Origin: JAEYZS01 sp964469265
Lineage (GTDB): Bacteria > Bdellovibrionota > Bdellovibrionia > Bdellovibrionales > JAEYZS01
DNA length: 64,000 bases
Direction of reading: 5' to 3'
NCBI GenBank assembly: GCA_964469265.1
Contig: CAYXYF010000009.1
Coordinates: 1 to 64,000, forward strand
The translations under genes were made by a program, and so were the position numbers. The notes beneath the pieces were generated by a model. That model was not told the DNA's origin. It worked only from the letters and a program-made list of their open reading frames with translations, and made no database searches. Of this stretch, positions 44,192 through 52,851 are shown piece after piece; within the stretch, counting starts at the first letter, position 1, and every line of letters starts with the position of its first letter.

Positions 44192-44196
44192 ATAAA

Positions 44197-45276
44197 TTAA
44201 TCTTGGGGATCCAGTAGATTTAACTGATCCCCAGGTCTTCTGAATAAAGCTGTTGTTACGGGTCTGCGAAATTTATTGAGACCATACTTTTTAGAAAAGA
44301 CTTTAAAAACTTGTTCAATATTATCTGCTTTCTCTCCAACTCCCCTCATTCTTGTTTCAAATGAAGCATCATAGAGTTTTCCGCCCCTCAGGTCCCGAAC
44401 GTAATTCAAGACACGATCCGCTTTTTCAGGGTAATTGGCATTAATCCATTCGGAGAAAATATCTTTTACAGAGTAAGGTAGTCTCATTACAGTATAAGCA
44501 GCGCCCTGAACACCTACGTTTGCACAGGCCTTTAAAATCGCAGGCATCTCATGATCGGTGAGCCCTGGAACCACGGGTGCGACCATAACATTTGTAGGAA
44601 CTCCTGCTTCGGTCAAAAGTTTTAAAGCTTTCAACCGCGCTTGAGGTGTAGAGGTCCTCGGCTCTAGTGTGCGCGCAAGTTTAGCATCCAAACTTGTCAC
44701 AGATAAAGAAACTGAAACTAAGTTCTTCTTTGCCATCTCTTTTAAAATATCCAAATCACGGGTGACTAAAAAATTTTTTGTTACAATGTTTACTGGGTTA
44801 TTGAACTCATTAAATACCTCTAAACACTTTCGAGTGATTTCAAATTCTCTCTCTAGGGGTTGGTAGCAATCGGTAATACCTGCCATAAAAATCGGTGCAG
44901 GCTTCCAGCTCTTTGACATAAACTTTTTCCGAAGAAGCTCAGGAGCTTTCTTTTTAACAAATATTTTTGATTCAAAATCCAGTCCCGCAGAAAAACCCAG
45001 ATACTCATGGGTAGGACGCGCATAACAGTAAACACATCCATGTTCACATCCGCGGTAGGGGTTTAACGTAAAGCTAAATCCTAAATCGGGACTGTCATTA
45101 CTGGTAACAATGGATTTTGTCGTATCCTCATAGACTTGAGTTTTTAGATTGTTAACATCATCCGCGTCGATCCACTCGTAATGAGAGAGGTCTTCTTCAT
45201 AGCTCTGTTTTTCAAATCGACCAACCTGGTTACTCTGAGACGAGCGACCAGAAGTCTTTATAAATGGATTTTTCAT
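44197..45276 (-). CDS. Radical SAM protein (PA0069/SplB-like)
   Basis: A 359-residue radical SAM enzyme. The [4Fe-4S]-binding CxxxCxxC is in NPYRGCEHGCVYCYARPTHE near residue 80. Further family segments are GITDCYQPLEREFEITRKCL, SVTSLDAKLARTLEPRTSTP and VPGLTDHEMP. The PA0069 group is widespread and distantly related to spore photoproduct lyase; no substrate is known. It ends in a basic tail (RRPGDQLNLLDPQD). Confidence 0.88.
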   Translation of the reverse strand: MKNPFIKTSGRSSQSNQVGRFEKQSYEEDLSHYEWIDADDVNNLKTQVYEDTTKSIVTSNDSPDLGFSFTLNPYRGCEHGCVYCYARPTHEYLGFSAGLDFESKIFVKKKAPELLRKKFMSKSWKPAPIFMAGITDCYQPLEREFEITRKCLEVFNEFNNPVNIVTKNFLVTRDLDILKEMAKKNLVSVSLSVTSLDAKLARTLEPRTSTPQARLKALKLLTEAGVPTNVMVAPVVPGLTDHEMPAILKACANVGVQGAAYTVMRLPYSVKDIFSEWINANYPEKADRVLNYVRDLRGGKLYDASFETRMRGVGEKADNIEQVFKVFSKKYGLNKFRRPVTTALFRRPGDQLNLLDPQD

Positions 45277-45345
45277 AATTTTTATACGCTTGCTAGTATC
45301 AGAATCTTCAGTAGTAAAAATACAAACAAAAGTTTTCCCATCGGG

Positions 45346-45936
45346 TTAATACCTAATTAAACCCAAATAAATTCCAGAGATTTTGAATTCTCGATCTCGG
45401 TCAACAATTATAGGTTTAAACTCAGGATTTGCAGAATGAAGCTCGACTCGGTTTCTTTTTTTATAAAAACGCTTAATCGTTGCTTCATAATCCAGCTCTG
45501 CTACAACGATGTCTCCGTTGTTTGCAGTCTGTTGCTCTCGTATTATCACATAGTCGCCATCTAAAATTCCTTCCCCAATCATAGATTGTCCTGAAACTTG
45601 TAAAGCAAAGTAGGAGCCGGGGCCCTTTAGCATTGCTAAGGGTACTTCTATTCGTTCATCAAATTTTTTGTGCTCTAACGGAGCTCCGGCTGCCACTTTA
45701 CCTAATAGGGGAATTAGATTTCCTTCTTCATGAAGGATTAGGCCATGTGATAAATACCTCTCTTTCGTTATGTACCCTTTAGCAATAAGTGCATCAATGT
45801 AATGTTGAACGGAGGACTTCCCAGAGAATCCAAAGTTTTTGGCGATGACCTCATAAGTGGGAGGAAAACCATACCTGTGTTGGTATTTCTTAAGGAAGTC
45901 GAAAACTTTTTTTTGATTCTCTGTTAAGTTCTGCAT
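45346..45936 (-). CDS. lexA: LexA SOS repressor
   Basis: A 196-residue LexA. The winged-helix DNA-binding domain (residues 1-66) has NFGFSGKSSVQHYIDALIAK. The self-cleavage site is A83-G84 in VAAGAP, with catalytic S118 (SGQSMIGEG) and K155 (EATIKRFY). The start is ATG at 45936; the open frame reaches 45987, but the extra residues run through the repeated upstream boxes. GTAC-N7-GTAC boxes sit directly upstream and overlap the ribosome-binding region, which fits autorepression. Its length and domains are usual. Confidence 0.93.
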   Translation of the reverse strand: MQNLTENQKKVFDFLKKYQHRYGFPPTYEVIAKNFGFSGKSSVQHYIDALIAKGYITKERYLSHGLILHEEGNLIPLLGKVAAGAPLEHKKFDERIEVPLAMLKGPGSYFALQVSGQSMIGEGILDGDYVIIREQQTANNGDIVVAELDYEATIKRFYKKRNRVELHSANPEFKPIIVDRDREFKISGIYLGLIRY

Positions 45937-45939
45937 ACC

Positions 45940-45982
45940 GTACAAACCTCGTACTTGAGATAGTACCGTACATTTCCCGTAC
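45940..45982. promoter_or_regulatory. Candidate LexA boxes (GTAC-N7-GTAC) at the lexA promoter
   Basis: Five GTAC copies occur in 43 bp. Two 15-bp units, at 45940-45954 and 45968-45982, have the form GTAC-N7-GTAC, and a further GTAC is at 45963-45966. The architecture matches the alphaproteobacterial SOS box GTTC-N7-GTTC. It is not the E. coli box (CTGT-N8-ACAG). The first box ends 4 bp from the lexA ATG. Confidence 0.6.
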
Positions 45983-46033
45983 TTCAAGAATTTTTTTAAA
46001 AATTTTTACGACGCAGGACCTATACCTAAAAAC

Positions 46034-46552
46034 TTAAGTATAATCGCTATCTTGCTCTTCTATTAAAACTTTAAGCGCCGAGAGATGGCGTTTAGAAGTC
46101 GGAATTAACTCATTCACTATAACATTTCTCTCTTCTTCATTGAGGTTATAATCAAGAGCTTCGTTGTAGAGCTTTATCCCATGCTCCTCGCCTTCTAATA
46201 ACGCCTTTAATGCCACTGTACTTCCTAAAAGTTTTGCCGCGCCCACAATTGTTGACACTGCAACTCCCCAAGGACCAGAGTCTTCTTCTGCAGAATACAT
46301 TGAATGTTCAACTAACTCTTTGAGTCTCGCCACGCTTCGATCATGTTCATCACGGATCGCTGATAAACGAAAGCGATCATGTTTTTCTTCAATAGTGGGG
46401 ATCACTTGTTCATAAGCTTCCACTGCACTGATCTCACCTCTAATGATTTTATTTAAAAAAGCTGTCTTTTGTTCATCGATAAAGTTTCCGTAGACCTTAT
46501 CGAAATCTTTAGGAACCTGTCCTGTAATTGGTGTGATGAATGTGTCTTGCAT
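46034..46552 (-). CDS. DUF2383-type ferritin-like protein
   Basis: A 172-residue all-helical protein. It resembles PA2169/DUF2383 ferritin-like four-helix bundles, with carboxylate/His helices ISAVEAYEQVIPTIEEKHDR, AIRDEHDRSVARLKELV and LEGEEHGIKLYNEAL. The E..H pairs fit a di-iron or manganese site. The start is ATG at 46552 with GAGGAGG just upstream; the open frame to 46645 adds only hydrophobic non-conserved residues. These proteins are often stress-induced. Confidence 0.8.
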   Translation of the reverse strand: MQDTFITPITGQVPKDFDKVYGNFIDEQKTAFLNKIIRGEISAVEAYEQVIPTIEEKHDRFRLSAIRDEHDRSVARLKELVEHSMYSAEEDSGPWGVAVSTIVGAAKLLGSTVALKALLEGEEHGIKLYNEALDYNLNEEERNVIVNELIPTSKRHLSALKVLIEEQDSDYT

Positions 46553-46662
46553 ATCGCCTCCTCGTTTTTTCTTAAAAAACAAATTTATTAAAAAGGGAGC
46601 AAAAAAAAGACCAGGATCATCACAAAAATAAAACGCTCTTACCAAACAAAAAGGGTAAATTT

Positions 46663-46736
46663 CCGTCTCATATTACAGTTTCGCCTCAATAGTTTAGATT
46701 ATCGAACAGAGTAAGAAATAAGATCATGTGAGACGG
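46663..46736. repeat. Separated 8-bp inverted repeat
   Basis: CCGTCTCA (46663-46670) and TGAGACGG (46729-46736) are exact reverse complements 58 bp apart, in the divergent region between the ferritin-like gene and the small acidic gene. They may be weak operator halves; no loop function is clear. Confidence 0.3.
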
Positions 46737-46790
46737 CATGGCAATTGCTCATTAATAATTGCAGGTCGGCATAAAACCGAGGAGCAGACT

Positions 46791-47075
46791 ATGAACAAAA
46801 CCACACAAGTCACTGAAAATAATTACACCGAAATAAAACCAGACATCGTCGATGATTTTTACCACAACAATTCAGATGAGTTTGAATGGGACAACAGTGA
46901 CGACAGCTATTTTGATTTTGCGGATGTCATTCGAGATCAAGCAGGAGAAAAGGATCATGGAAAAAATAAAAACTCAACGAACAGAAGAGACGACGGATCA
47001 GAGCTTCCTGATCCCGTCTACGACGATTATAAAATCTATACTCCCGATGATGAAGATGAGAAAGATGTTAATTAA
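46791..47075 (+). CDS. Small acidic protein of unknown function
   Basis: A 94-residue, strongly acidic, low-complexity protein with many Asp, Glu and Asn residues (DFYHNNSDEFEWDNSDDSYF) and no signal peptide or membrane segment. It is probably disordered. The start is ATG at 46791 with GAGGAG upstream. No family is recognised. Its 3' end overlaps the convergent secreted-protein gene by 4 bp. An acidic nucleic-acid-mimic or chaperone-like role is only a guess. Confidence 0.5.
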   Translation: MNKTTQVTENNYTEIKPDIVDDFYHNNSDEFEWDNSDDSYFDFADVIRDQAGEKDHGKNKNSTNRRDDGSELPDPVYDDYKIYTPDDEDEKDVN

Positions 47076-48448
47076 TTCGACGGCTTTTGGGAAGCCCGAG
47101 GATCTAAAGAATGCGTAGATCGCTTTATTCGGATTGCTTTTCCAACAGATCTTAAACCTGATGCCCCTAGTGCAGTTGCAATCACCTCAATATTTCGGTT
47201 TTGTATTCTTTCACCGAGCGAGTGCAAATCTTCGCTGGACTTAGGGTCGAACCGTCCGAGTACGCGGTAACTTGCTTCTTGCACATGTTTTTGCTCGTTA
47301 AACGAAAGAACACCGCCAGCAGCAAGACCCATCACTGCAGTATAAGAAATCGGAACAAAAACCGAGGCCACCATGACTGGCGCAAATATCCCAACGTCAA
47401 AGCCTAAGCCTTTAGCGTCAGCAAGATGTTTTAAATCCCGCGCAACCCCACAGTACTCATTTTTTTCAAGAAGCGTTTCTTGAATTTCGTCTCTGTAATT
47501 TAGAATTCTAAGAAGGTCCTTATGAAGCGTTCCAGTTCCGATTGAGGATGTTACTTCATCTAGCCATTTTTCTTCTTCGTCAATTGACGCTAACATTTGA
47601 TCAGCTGCAGAGGCGACCTCTTTTTTTTCCGGATTTAAATTTTTCACAAACTGAAGAATCGGATATCTTGCCATAATATCGGTATAGAATAACAAATGGG
47701 CTTGTCGGGCTTCCTTAACGGTTTGAGTAGCGAGATGACTATTTTTATAGTTTCGCGGATTCGGTTGGGTTGCCGCATCTTCTGAGGCCGCTTTATAGTA
47801 GTAATCGAGAGTTTCCTGTCCTCGCACCCTTTCCTCTGGAGTAAAACTACTCCAACGCTTCTTTTTGAAAACTCCGTAACTTCGCTGCGGCCAATTCAAA
47901 ATGGAGACATCATCTCTTATTCCGCTTAAGAACCCCTCAGGATAAGATAAAAGCAGATGGCTACGGGCATCGACAATGAGATTATTAAATTTATAATTGT
48001 CTCCCACACCGAGCATTTCTTTGGTCTGAGAATCAATTTTGATGCAATCGTTACCACTTTTAGTGTTTAAACACTTTTTTACTTCTTGGATTTTTTGTCT
48101 TTCTCTGGCAATTCGCGCTTTAATCTTTTCTTTAGCGGATTGGAAAAACGTATTTAGATCTGCACCACCAGCGGTCTCTTTTGGCAAATGCCTCATATAA
48201 ATATTTAAACCAGCTGTTTCTTCATCATTTGATTTGGCGGTAACAATTAATCCCTTTTCCATATCCACAAGGACACAAGCATCGACGTATGGATGCTTAG
48301 ATGGTTCAGTGGCCTTCATCATGAGCTCTGAAAACCCTTCCATCAGTCGTGGCACAAACTCGCCCACGGGGTTATAACCCAAGAGGTTGCAATCCCGTCC
48401 AAAAGCTATGGAAGGTATAAATAGCATAAGAAATACGATATATCTCAT
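47072..48448 (-). CDS. Large secreted protein with one central hydrophobic segment
   Basis: A 458-residue exported protein (signal peptide about residues 1-17). A soluble helical region spans residues 20-350. Near residue 365 there is a hydrophobic, membrane-like stretch (IFAPVMVASVFVPISYTAV) followed by a Gly-rich turn (MGLAAGGVLSF). The C terminus is basic (RKAI-type RSVGKAIRIKRSTHSL). Five to six cysteines are present. No family is recognised. It is followed, on the same strand upstream, by the tandem trio of secreted proteins and may belong with them. Confidence 0.6.
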   Translation of the reverse strand: MRYIVFLMLFIPSIAFGRDCNLLGYNPVGEFVPRLMEGFSELMMKATEPSKHPYVDACVLVDMEKGLIVTAKSNDEETAGLNIYMRHLPKETAGGADLNTFFQSAKEKIKARIARERQKIQEVKKCLNTKSGNDCIKIDSQTKEMLGVGDNYKFNNLIVDARSHLLLSYPEGFLSGIRDDVSILNWPQRSYGVFKKKRWSSFTPEERVRGQETLDYYYKAASEDAATQPNPRNYKNSHLATQTVKEARQAHLLFYTDIMARYPILQFVKNLNPEKKEVASAADQMLASIDEEEKWLDEVTSSIGTGTLHKDLLRILNYRDEIQETLLEKNEYCGVARDLKHLADAKGLGFDVGIFAPVMVASVFVPISYTAVMGLAAGGVLSFNEQKHVQEASYRVLGRFDPKSSEDLHSLGERIQNRNIEVIATALGASGLRSVGKAIRIKRSTHSLDPRASQKPSN

Positions 48449-48512
48449 CGCATTTCTTATCGGATTTATTGATGATGAACGATAGAAATCCTAGCTCGAC
48501 AAATGTCTGTTT

Positions 48513-49079
48513 CTAGCGGATGCCCTGAGACTCCACTGTCTGGTATCTGCGAAGGAGAGATTTTTTTGAGTCGTAGTAGTCGTCCATTATCAAAGATTTA
48601 TAATAGTTTGAAAATCGTGTAGATAGATCATCTGTTATACCTTGGTCTGGTATTAAGTGTTTAATATAGACCGTACCATCACGAGTGCGCTTGACCGAGA
48701 CCGAATCTTGAACAAAAGACTTAAATGCAGAGTCGTTAACATCTATCTTTTCTAACTTGGTTTCTAGAAATGTGACGCGTTTTTTTCTAAAAAAGTCCAC
48801 TCTGAGTTGTGCATCAATTTGGCTTCCGTTATCAAAACTATCTCGTACAATTCGGTTAACAGACCCAGAATGAGCAACTCTTGGATCAAGATGAAACCTC
48901 GAAAACATTTGTTTTATTTGTTTTGAAACAGGTAAATCGACCGTTCTAAGAGTTTGCTGGGATTTTGAAACTGTCGCACCCTCGTTTTTAAACAATACTT
49001 CAAGGGCCTTTGCTTTAAGGCTGGCGTGAGCCGGCAAAGTCATTGTCGTGATAAGAGATAAGATAATATATTTATACAT
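48513..49079 (-). CDS. Secreted protein, tandem family member 3
   Basis: A 188-residue exported protein (signal peptide about residues 1-18, AHA-S), of unknown function. The C terminus is RRYQTVESQGIR. In position and end motif it resembles the two upstream genes (TRRSVYEAPNAGAR and TRKSVYGIEGAR) and is the most divergent of the three. The start is ATG at 49079, with AAGGAC upstream; the open frame to 49124 reaches into the preceding gene. Confidence 0.6.
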   Translation of the reverse strand: MYKYIILSLITTMTLPAHASLKAKALEVLFKNEGATVSKSQQTLRTVDLPVSKQIKQMFSRFHLDPRVAHSGSVNRIVRDSFDNGSQIDAQLRVDFFRKKRVTFLETKLEKIDVNDSAFKSFVQDSVSVKRTRDGTVYIKHLIPDQGITDDLSTRFSNYYKSLIMDDYYDSKKSLLRRYQTVESQGIR

Positions 49080-49089
49080 AAAAAGTCCT

Positions 49090-49704
49090 TTACCTTGCGC
49101 CTGCGTTTGGCGCTTCATATACACTTCGTCTTGTTAAGAATGGTCGTAGTTTTGAACTATTGCCGCTATCGAGGGAAACACGTAGCACACCATCGACAAG
49201 CTTTTTAATTCCTCGGTAACTGTCATGATCAATTCTATTTAAAGAACTGACTTCAATGTTTAAAAGCAGGCTGTCGCCAGTTTCGGAATATTTAACAATG
49301 CGTTTCGAACTGAAGTGGCCGACAATATCCCAATCTGAATTTTTGACCATTGCCTTCACCCTGTTTCGAGTCACATGGTCCACTCCTCTAATATCTAATG
49401 AGAGCATCATGTTTTTATCTAATGTTTCTAAATTTTGAGAGACTGAAGCTCTAAAATAAAGATTTTCATTTTGCAGCTGTGATGTAGGTCTTGCAAAGAC
49501 CATATCAATTTCGCCAGATTTTTCATTGAATAATCTTTGACGTGATCTTGCAAGAGCATCTGAAACATCTAACTCTGATAACAACGGTGCGTTTTTCTTA
49601 TGCGAAGAGCTCAGCGCCGCTCGCAACGCTCGTGAAGTAACACCTGCTTCTGCGATAATTGAAACAAATAATGAAAATACTAAAGGTAGGCTGAAATATC
49701 TCAT
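49090..49704 (-). CDS. Secreted protein, tandem family member 2
   Basis: A 204-residue exported protein (signal peptide 1-20, AEA-G). Unknown function. A beta-rich middle region (FSSKRIVKYSETGDSLLLNI) is followed by a helical segment and the C-terminal motif TRRSVYEAPNAGAR. The next gene upstream, ending at 49701, overlaps its start by 4 bp, so the two are translationally coupled. Confidence 0.65.
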   Translation of the reverse strand: MRYFSLPLVFSLFVSIIAEAGVTSRALRAALSSSHKKNAPLLSELDVSDALARSRQRLFNEKSGEIDMVFARPTSQLQNENLYFRASVSQNLETLDKNMMLSLDIRGVDHVTRNRVKAMVKNSDWDIVGHFSSKRIVKYSETGDSLLLNIEVSSLNRIDHDSYRGIKKLVDGVLRVSLDSGNSSKLRPFLTRRSVYEAPNAGAR

Positions 49705-50276
49705 CTTGCACCTTCAATTCCATAGACGCTTTTTCTTGTTGCGATGACTTCGTTGACCATATTTTTGCTAGCATCAGTTCTTCTAAAAAAGTCAGCAAGC
49801 TTCTCTCCAATATCGTCCAAACGTTTATCTAACTGATTTGTGTTTTTTAAATCCTTTAAGAGATTGATCTCAAGGGATTTAGAGCCTGTGTTGAACCGTA
49901 CAATGCCAGAATCGTGCAAATGCCTTGCGAGTAATCTGATTTCATCATCAGAGTAGCCATCAAGCTCTATTCTTAAATAATAATTTCTAAGACCGTTGTC
50001 GTAATAACCTGTGACGCCTCTGATTTCGGCATAACCACTTTGTCTTGTGAAAGCGACCTTTTCAAAAGTGTCATTTTTAAAAACTCTGTGTAACAATCCG
50101 CGATTTCGATTGTCCTCAACAAAGTCCAGACCGTCGATAATCTTAAGCTTAAGGGACCTAGGGGACTCGTGAGTTGAATTGACTACCTTTGCTGTCCTTC
50201 CCAAGAGATTGAGTTTTCCAGCAAATGCCCCGTCTGCGACAAGTAATACTGCTAATGCTATGATTAAAGACTTCAT
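49701..50276 (-). CDS. Secreted protein, tandem family member 1
   Basis: A 191-residue exported protein (signal peptide about residues 1-19, AFA-G). Unknown function. The middle has beta-strand stretches (SGYAEIRGVTGYYDNG, YYLRIELDGYSDDEI) and the C terminus is TRKSVYGIEGAR, shared with member 2. The start is ATG at 50276; the open frame extends to 50303. It is the first gene of the trio and faces the HD-like gene across a divergent promoter with paired CAACTGTTG boxes. Confidence 0.65.
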   Translation of the reverse strand: MKSLIIALAVLLVADGAFAGKLNLLGRTAKVVNSTHESPRSLKLKIIDGLDFVEDNRNRGLLHRVFKNDTFEKVAFTRQSGYAEIRGVTGYYDNGLRNYYLRIELDGYSDDEIRLLARHLHDSGIVRFNTGSKSLEINLLKDLKNTNQLDKRLDDIGEKLADFFRRTDASKNMVNEVIATRKSVYGIEGAR

Positions 50277-50440
50277 TGTTTCTCCTTCTTCCTTTTGCTC
50301 CATCTTTACTTAATGCCATTTTAAGACCAGCAACTGAAACATCGATATTTTTGAGAAGAAAGATCTGGGATTATGAAAATGAAAACACGGGTGTTTAAGA
50401 AGTACAGTGTTTGATCGCGTGGCAAACCAAAAACGTCACT

Positions 50441-50460
50441 CAACTGTTGCACAACTGTTG
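50441..50460. promoter_or_regulatory. Two CAACTGTTG boxes, 11 bp apart
   Basis: CAACTGTTG occurs at 50441-50449 and 50452-50460. Each is itself palindromic (CAAC-T-GTTG), and the 11-bp spacing places them on one DNA face. They lie between the divergent secreted-protein trio and the HD-like gene, a likely shared operator. Confidence 0.5.
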
Positions 50461-50503
50461 TTGTTTCAAAAAAAGCGTATCATTTTGAGACACTAAAGAT
50501 ACG

Positions 50504-51277
50504 ATGGCCCAAGTGTTGCTTTTTAATACACTCAAGGGGATGAGAATCGATATAGCGACACTTAACAAAAACTATCTTTACATGTGTCTGATAGTTTGTG
50601 GTTTTTTGCTGATTTCAGCTCGTGAAAAGCATGATATTCAGTACGTTAATACCATAAATGACTTTAAGACTCATACAAACAATCACATTCAGAATGTGAC
50701 CCGTCTAGGTATGTATCTTTATCACCAACATAAGCACACTTACTTTAAAGATATTCCTGAACACATAGTGAGAGAAAAACTTTTGTACCATGACTTTGAG
50801 AAAGTAGCTCATCTTGAAGCTCTTCAACAATTTGGTTATACAAACGAGCGCAATTTTTCCGAGCGCCTCTATGATCTTTACGGAAGATCCATCGGAAATA
50901 CCAATTTTAAAGCAAAAGCTCTTATCCAGGAACTTAATGAATACGCAGACAAGTTTGAATCCGAACTCTTGGCAAAACACAACCTGATTGATCAATCTCC
51001 GCGGAGCCTGTCTGTGATCGAGAAAATCCAAAGAATTGAAAGAGTGGCGGATCTCGTAGAACGCCAGATGAACCCCGTATCCCCTGAAGAATTCGGGGTG
51101 CGCGAGATGAGAAGCGCAACACTATTTTTAAATAGTCAATTGGAAATGCAAATGGCCCGAGAGCTGACAAGAGCTTACCACCAGATAGTACGGCCAAACC
51201 CTCTAATCTACGTAGTAAAATCAAGTGTTTTAACCAAGACCTTACCCCGTGGCGCATGCTCTAGCTTATTTAATTAA
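50504..51277 (+). CDS. HD-domain-like protein with N-terminal membrane helix
   Basis: A 257-residue protein of uncertain function. An N-terminal hydrophobic helix (YLYMCLIVCGFLLIS) is followed by a helical region with histidines in HD-phosphohydrolase-like order: THTNNHIQNVTRLGMYLY and then LLYHDFEKVAHLE, with H-D adjacent. This is short of proof of an HD fold. The C terminus has a Cys (RGACSSLF). The start could be 50504, 50540 or 50582; none has a good ribosome-binding site. It is divergent from the secreted trio. Confidence 0.5.
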   Translation: MAQVLLFNTLKGMRIDIATLNKNYLYMCLIVCGFLLISAREKHDIQYVNTINDFKTHTNNHIQNVTRLGMYLYHQHKHTYFKDIPEHIVREKLLYHDFEKVAHLEALQQFGYTNERNFSERLYDLYGRSIGNTNFKAKALIQELNEYADKFESELLAKHNLIDQSPRSLSVIEKIQRIERVADLVERQMNPVSPEEFGVREMRSATLFLNSQLEMQMARELTRAYHQIVRPNPLIYVVKSSVLTKTLPRGACSSLFN

Positions 51278-51319
51278 TATTGCTTTACCAGTTTAATATT
51301 AATAGCTATAAATCCGTGC

Positions 51320-52849
51320 GTGGATCACAAAAGTTTTAACAATCAATTTAATATCGAAAAACTAATAGACGTTTTAGAGCGACTAAATAACGACCCAGCC
51401 GAATTTGCAAAGCTTAAAGAAGACCATCGAAAAGCCCTACTCATCGCTGCTGGAAGGTTATCTCGCCCACATCGGAATGAACAACGGATTCGCCACAAAG
51501 CGATCGCCAGAGAAGTTCGTTTAAGTAAAGTTATCAAAGATCGTTTTCACCGTTCTCAAACGGGAATCAGAAAAGCCCGAGAAAATCCTGTCTTTGAAGC
51601 GCCAACGCAGCTCAATAGCTCTTATCAAAACGAAGAACGAGTCCTTGAGAGCTACCGGAACTGTTATGTCTGCAAGGCTGAGTTTAATACCCTTCACTTT
51701 TTTTATGATAGTATGTGCAAACGTTGTGGCGACTATAATTATAAAAAGCGTTTTCAAACAGCGAACCTTGATGGTCAGGTGGTGTTACTGACGGGATCGC
51801 GGGTTAAAATCGGATTCCATGTAGGGCTTATGCTTTTAAGAGCGGGAGCGCGAGTTATTGCAACCACCCGCTTTCCCGTAGATGCGGCCTTAAGGTATTC
51901 TCGGGAAGAGGATTATCATGTCTGGAAGGACCGTCTTGAAATTTATGGGTTAGACCTCAGACACACCCCGAGTGTAGAGATTTTTACTCGTTACCTTGAA
52001 CAAAAGCTGAACCGTTTAGACCATCTCATTAACAATGCAGCTCAAACAGTTCGGCGCCCCCCAGGGTTTTATACTCACCTTCTCCCCAATGAACTGAAGG
52101 CCTTTGATGAACTTCCTAGCGAAGCTCAGCATTTGCTCAGTTCTTTTGAAAACTGTAAATCCGAACTCAGAACGATATCCGCCGCTGACAGTAGTGGAAC
52201 CCTTCCTGTGAGCTGGAGCACCTCAATGAAGCCTGCCATTGGCATTAGCAGTTCAGCACAATTATCACAGATACCTTACAACTATGATCACTCTCTTAAG
52301 GTTGAAGAAATTTTTCCGAGTGGAGAGCTGGATGTTGATCTTCAGCAAGTGGATTTACGCACTACAAACAGTTGGCGTCTGAAACTTCAAGATGTTGAAG
52401 TGCCAGAAATGGTAGAAGTTCAGTTGGTGAATTCCGTCGCCCCGTTTGTGTTGTGTAGTAAGCTTGCGCCGATTATGAGACGAGATTTTACGGGACAAAA
52501 ACACATTGTCAACGTGACTGCAATGGAAGGTAAGTTCTATCGTTTTAAAAAAGAGGACCGGCACCCGCACACAAATATGGCTAAAGCCGCATTAAACATG
52601 CTCACGCACACAATCTCTGGTGATCTAGTAAAGGACGGCATCTTTACTAATGCAGTTGATACTGGATGGGTCACAGACGAGGATCCCGTTACCTTAGCCA
52701 AGTACAAACAAACTGTTCATGACTTTCAACCACCGTTAGATATTGTCGACGGTGCGGCACGGATTTGCGATCCCATTTTTGATGGAATATTAACGGGTCA
52801 CCATTGGTGTGGTAAGTTTTTAAAAGATTACCACCCCATCGATTGGTAA
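51320..52849 (+). CDS. SDR-family oxidoreductase with N-terminal helical and zinc-ribbon region
   Basis: A 509-residue protein. The N-terminal 110 residues are helical and basic, then two CxxC pairs (CYVC, CKRC) suggest a zinc ribbon. From about residue 150 a Rossmann SDR domain follows: VLLTGSRVKIGFHVGLMLL (nucleotide-binding Gly motif altered), INNAAQTVRRPPG (NNAA) and, near residue 415, HPHTNMAKAALNML, where the catalytic Tyr four residues before Lys is Thr. So the classical SDR Tyr is missing. The start is GTG at 51320 with no clear ribosome-binding site. Substrate unknown. Confidence 0.75.
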   Translation: MDHKSFNNQFNIEKLIDVLERLNNDPAEFAKLKEDHRKALLIAAGRLSRPHRNEQRIRHKAIAREVRLSKVIKDRFHRSQTGIRKARENPVFEAPTQLNSSYQNEERVLESYRNCYVCKAEFNTLHFFYDSMCKRCGDYNYKKRFQTANLDGQVVLLTGSRVKIGFHVGLMLLRAGARVIATTRFPVDAALRYSREEDYHVWKDRLEIYGLDLRHTPSVEIFTRYLEQKLNRLDHLINNAAQTVRRPPGFYTHLLPNELKAFDELPSEAQHLLSSFENCKSELRTISAADSSGTLPVSWSTSMKPAIGISSSAQLSQIPYNYDHSLKVEEIFPSGELDVDLQQVDLRTTNSWRLKLQDVEVPEMVEVQLVNSVAPFVLCSKLAPIMRRDFTGQKHIVNVTAMEGKFYRFKKEDRHPHTNMAKAALNMLTHTISGDLVKDGIFTNAVDTGWVTDEDPVTLAKYKQTVHDFQPPLDIVDGAARICDPIFDGILTGHHWCGKFLKDYHPIDW

Positions 52850-52851
52850 GA

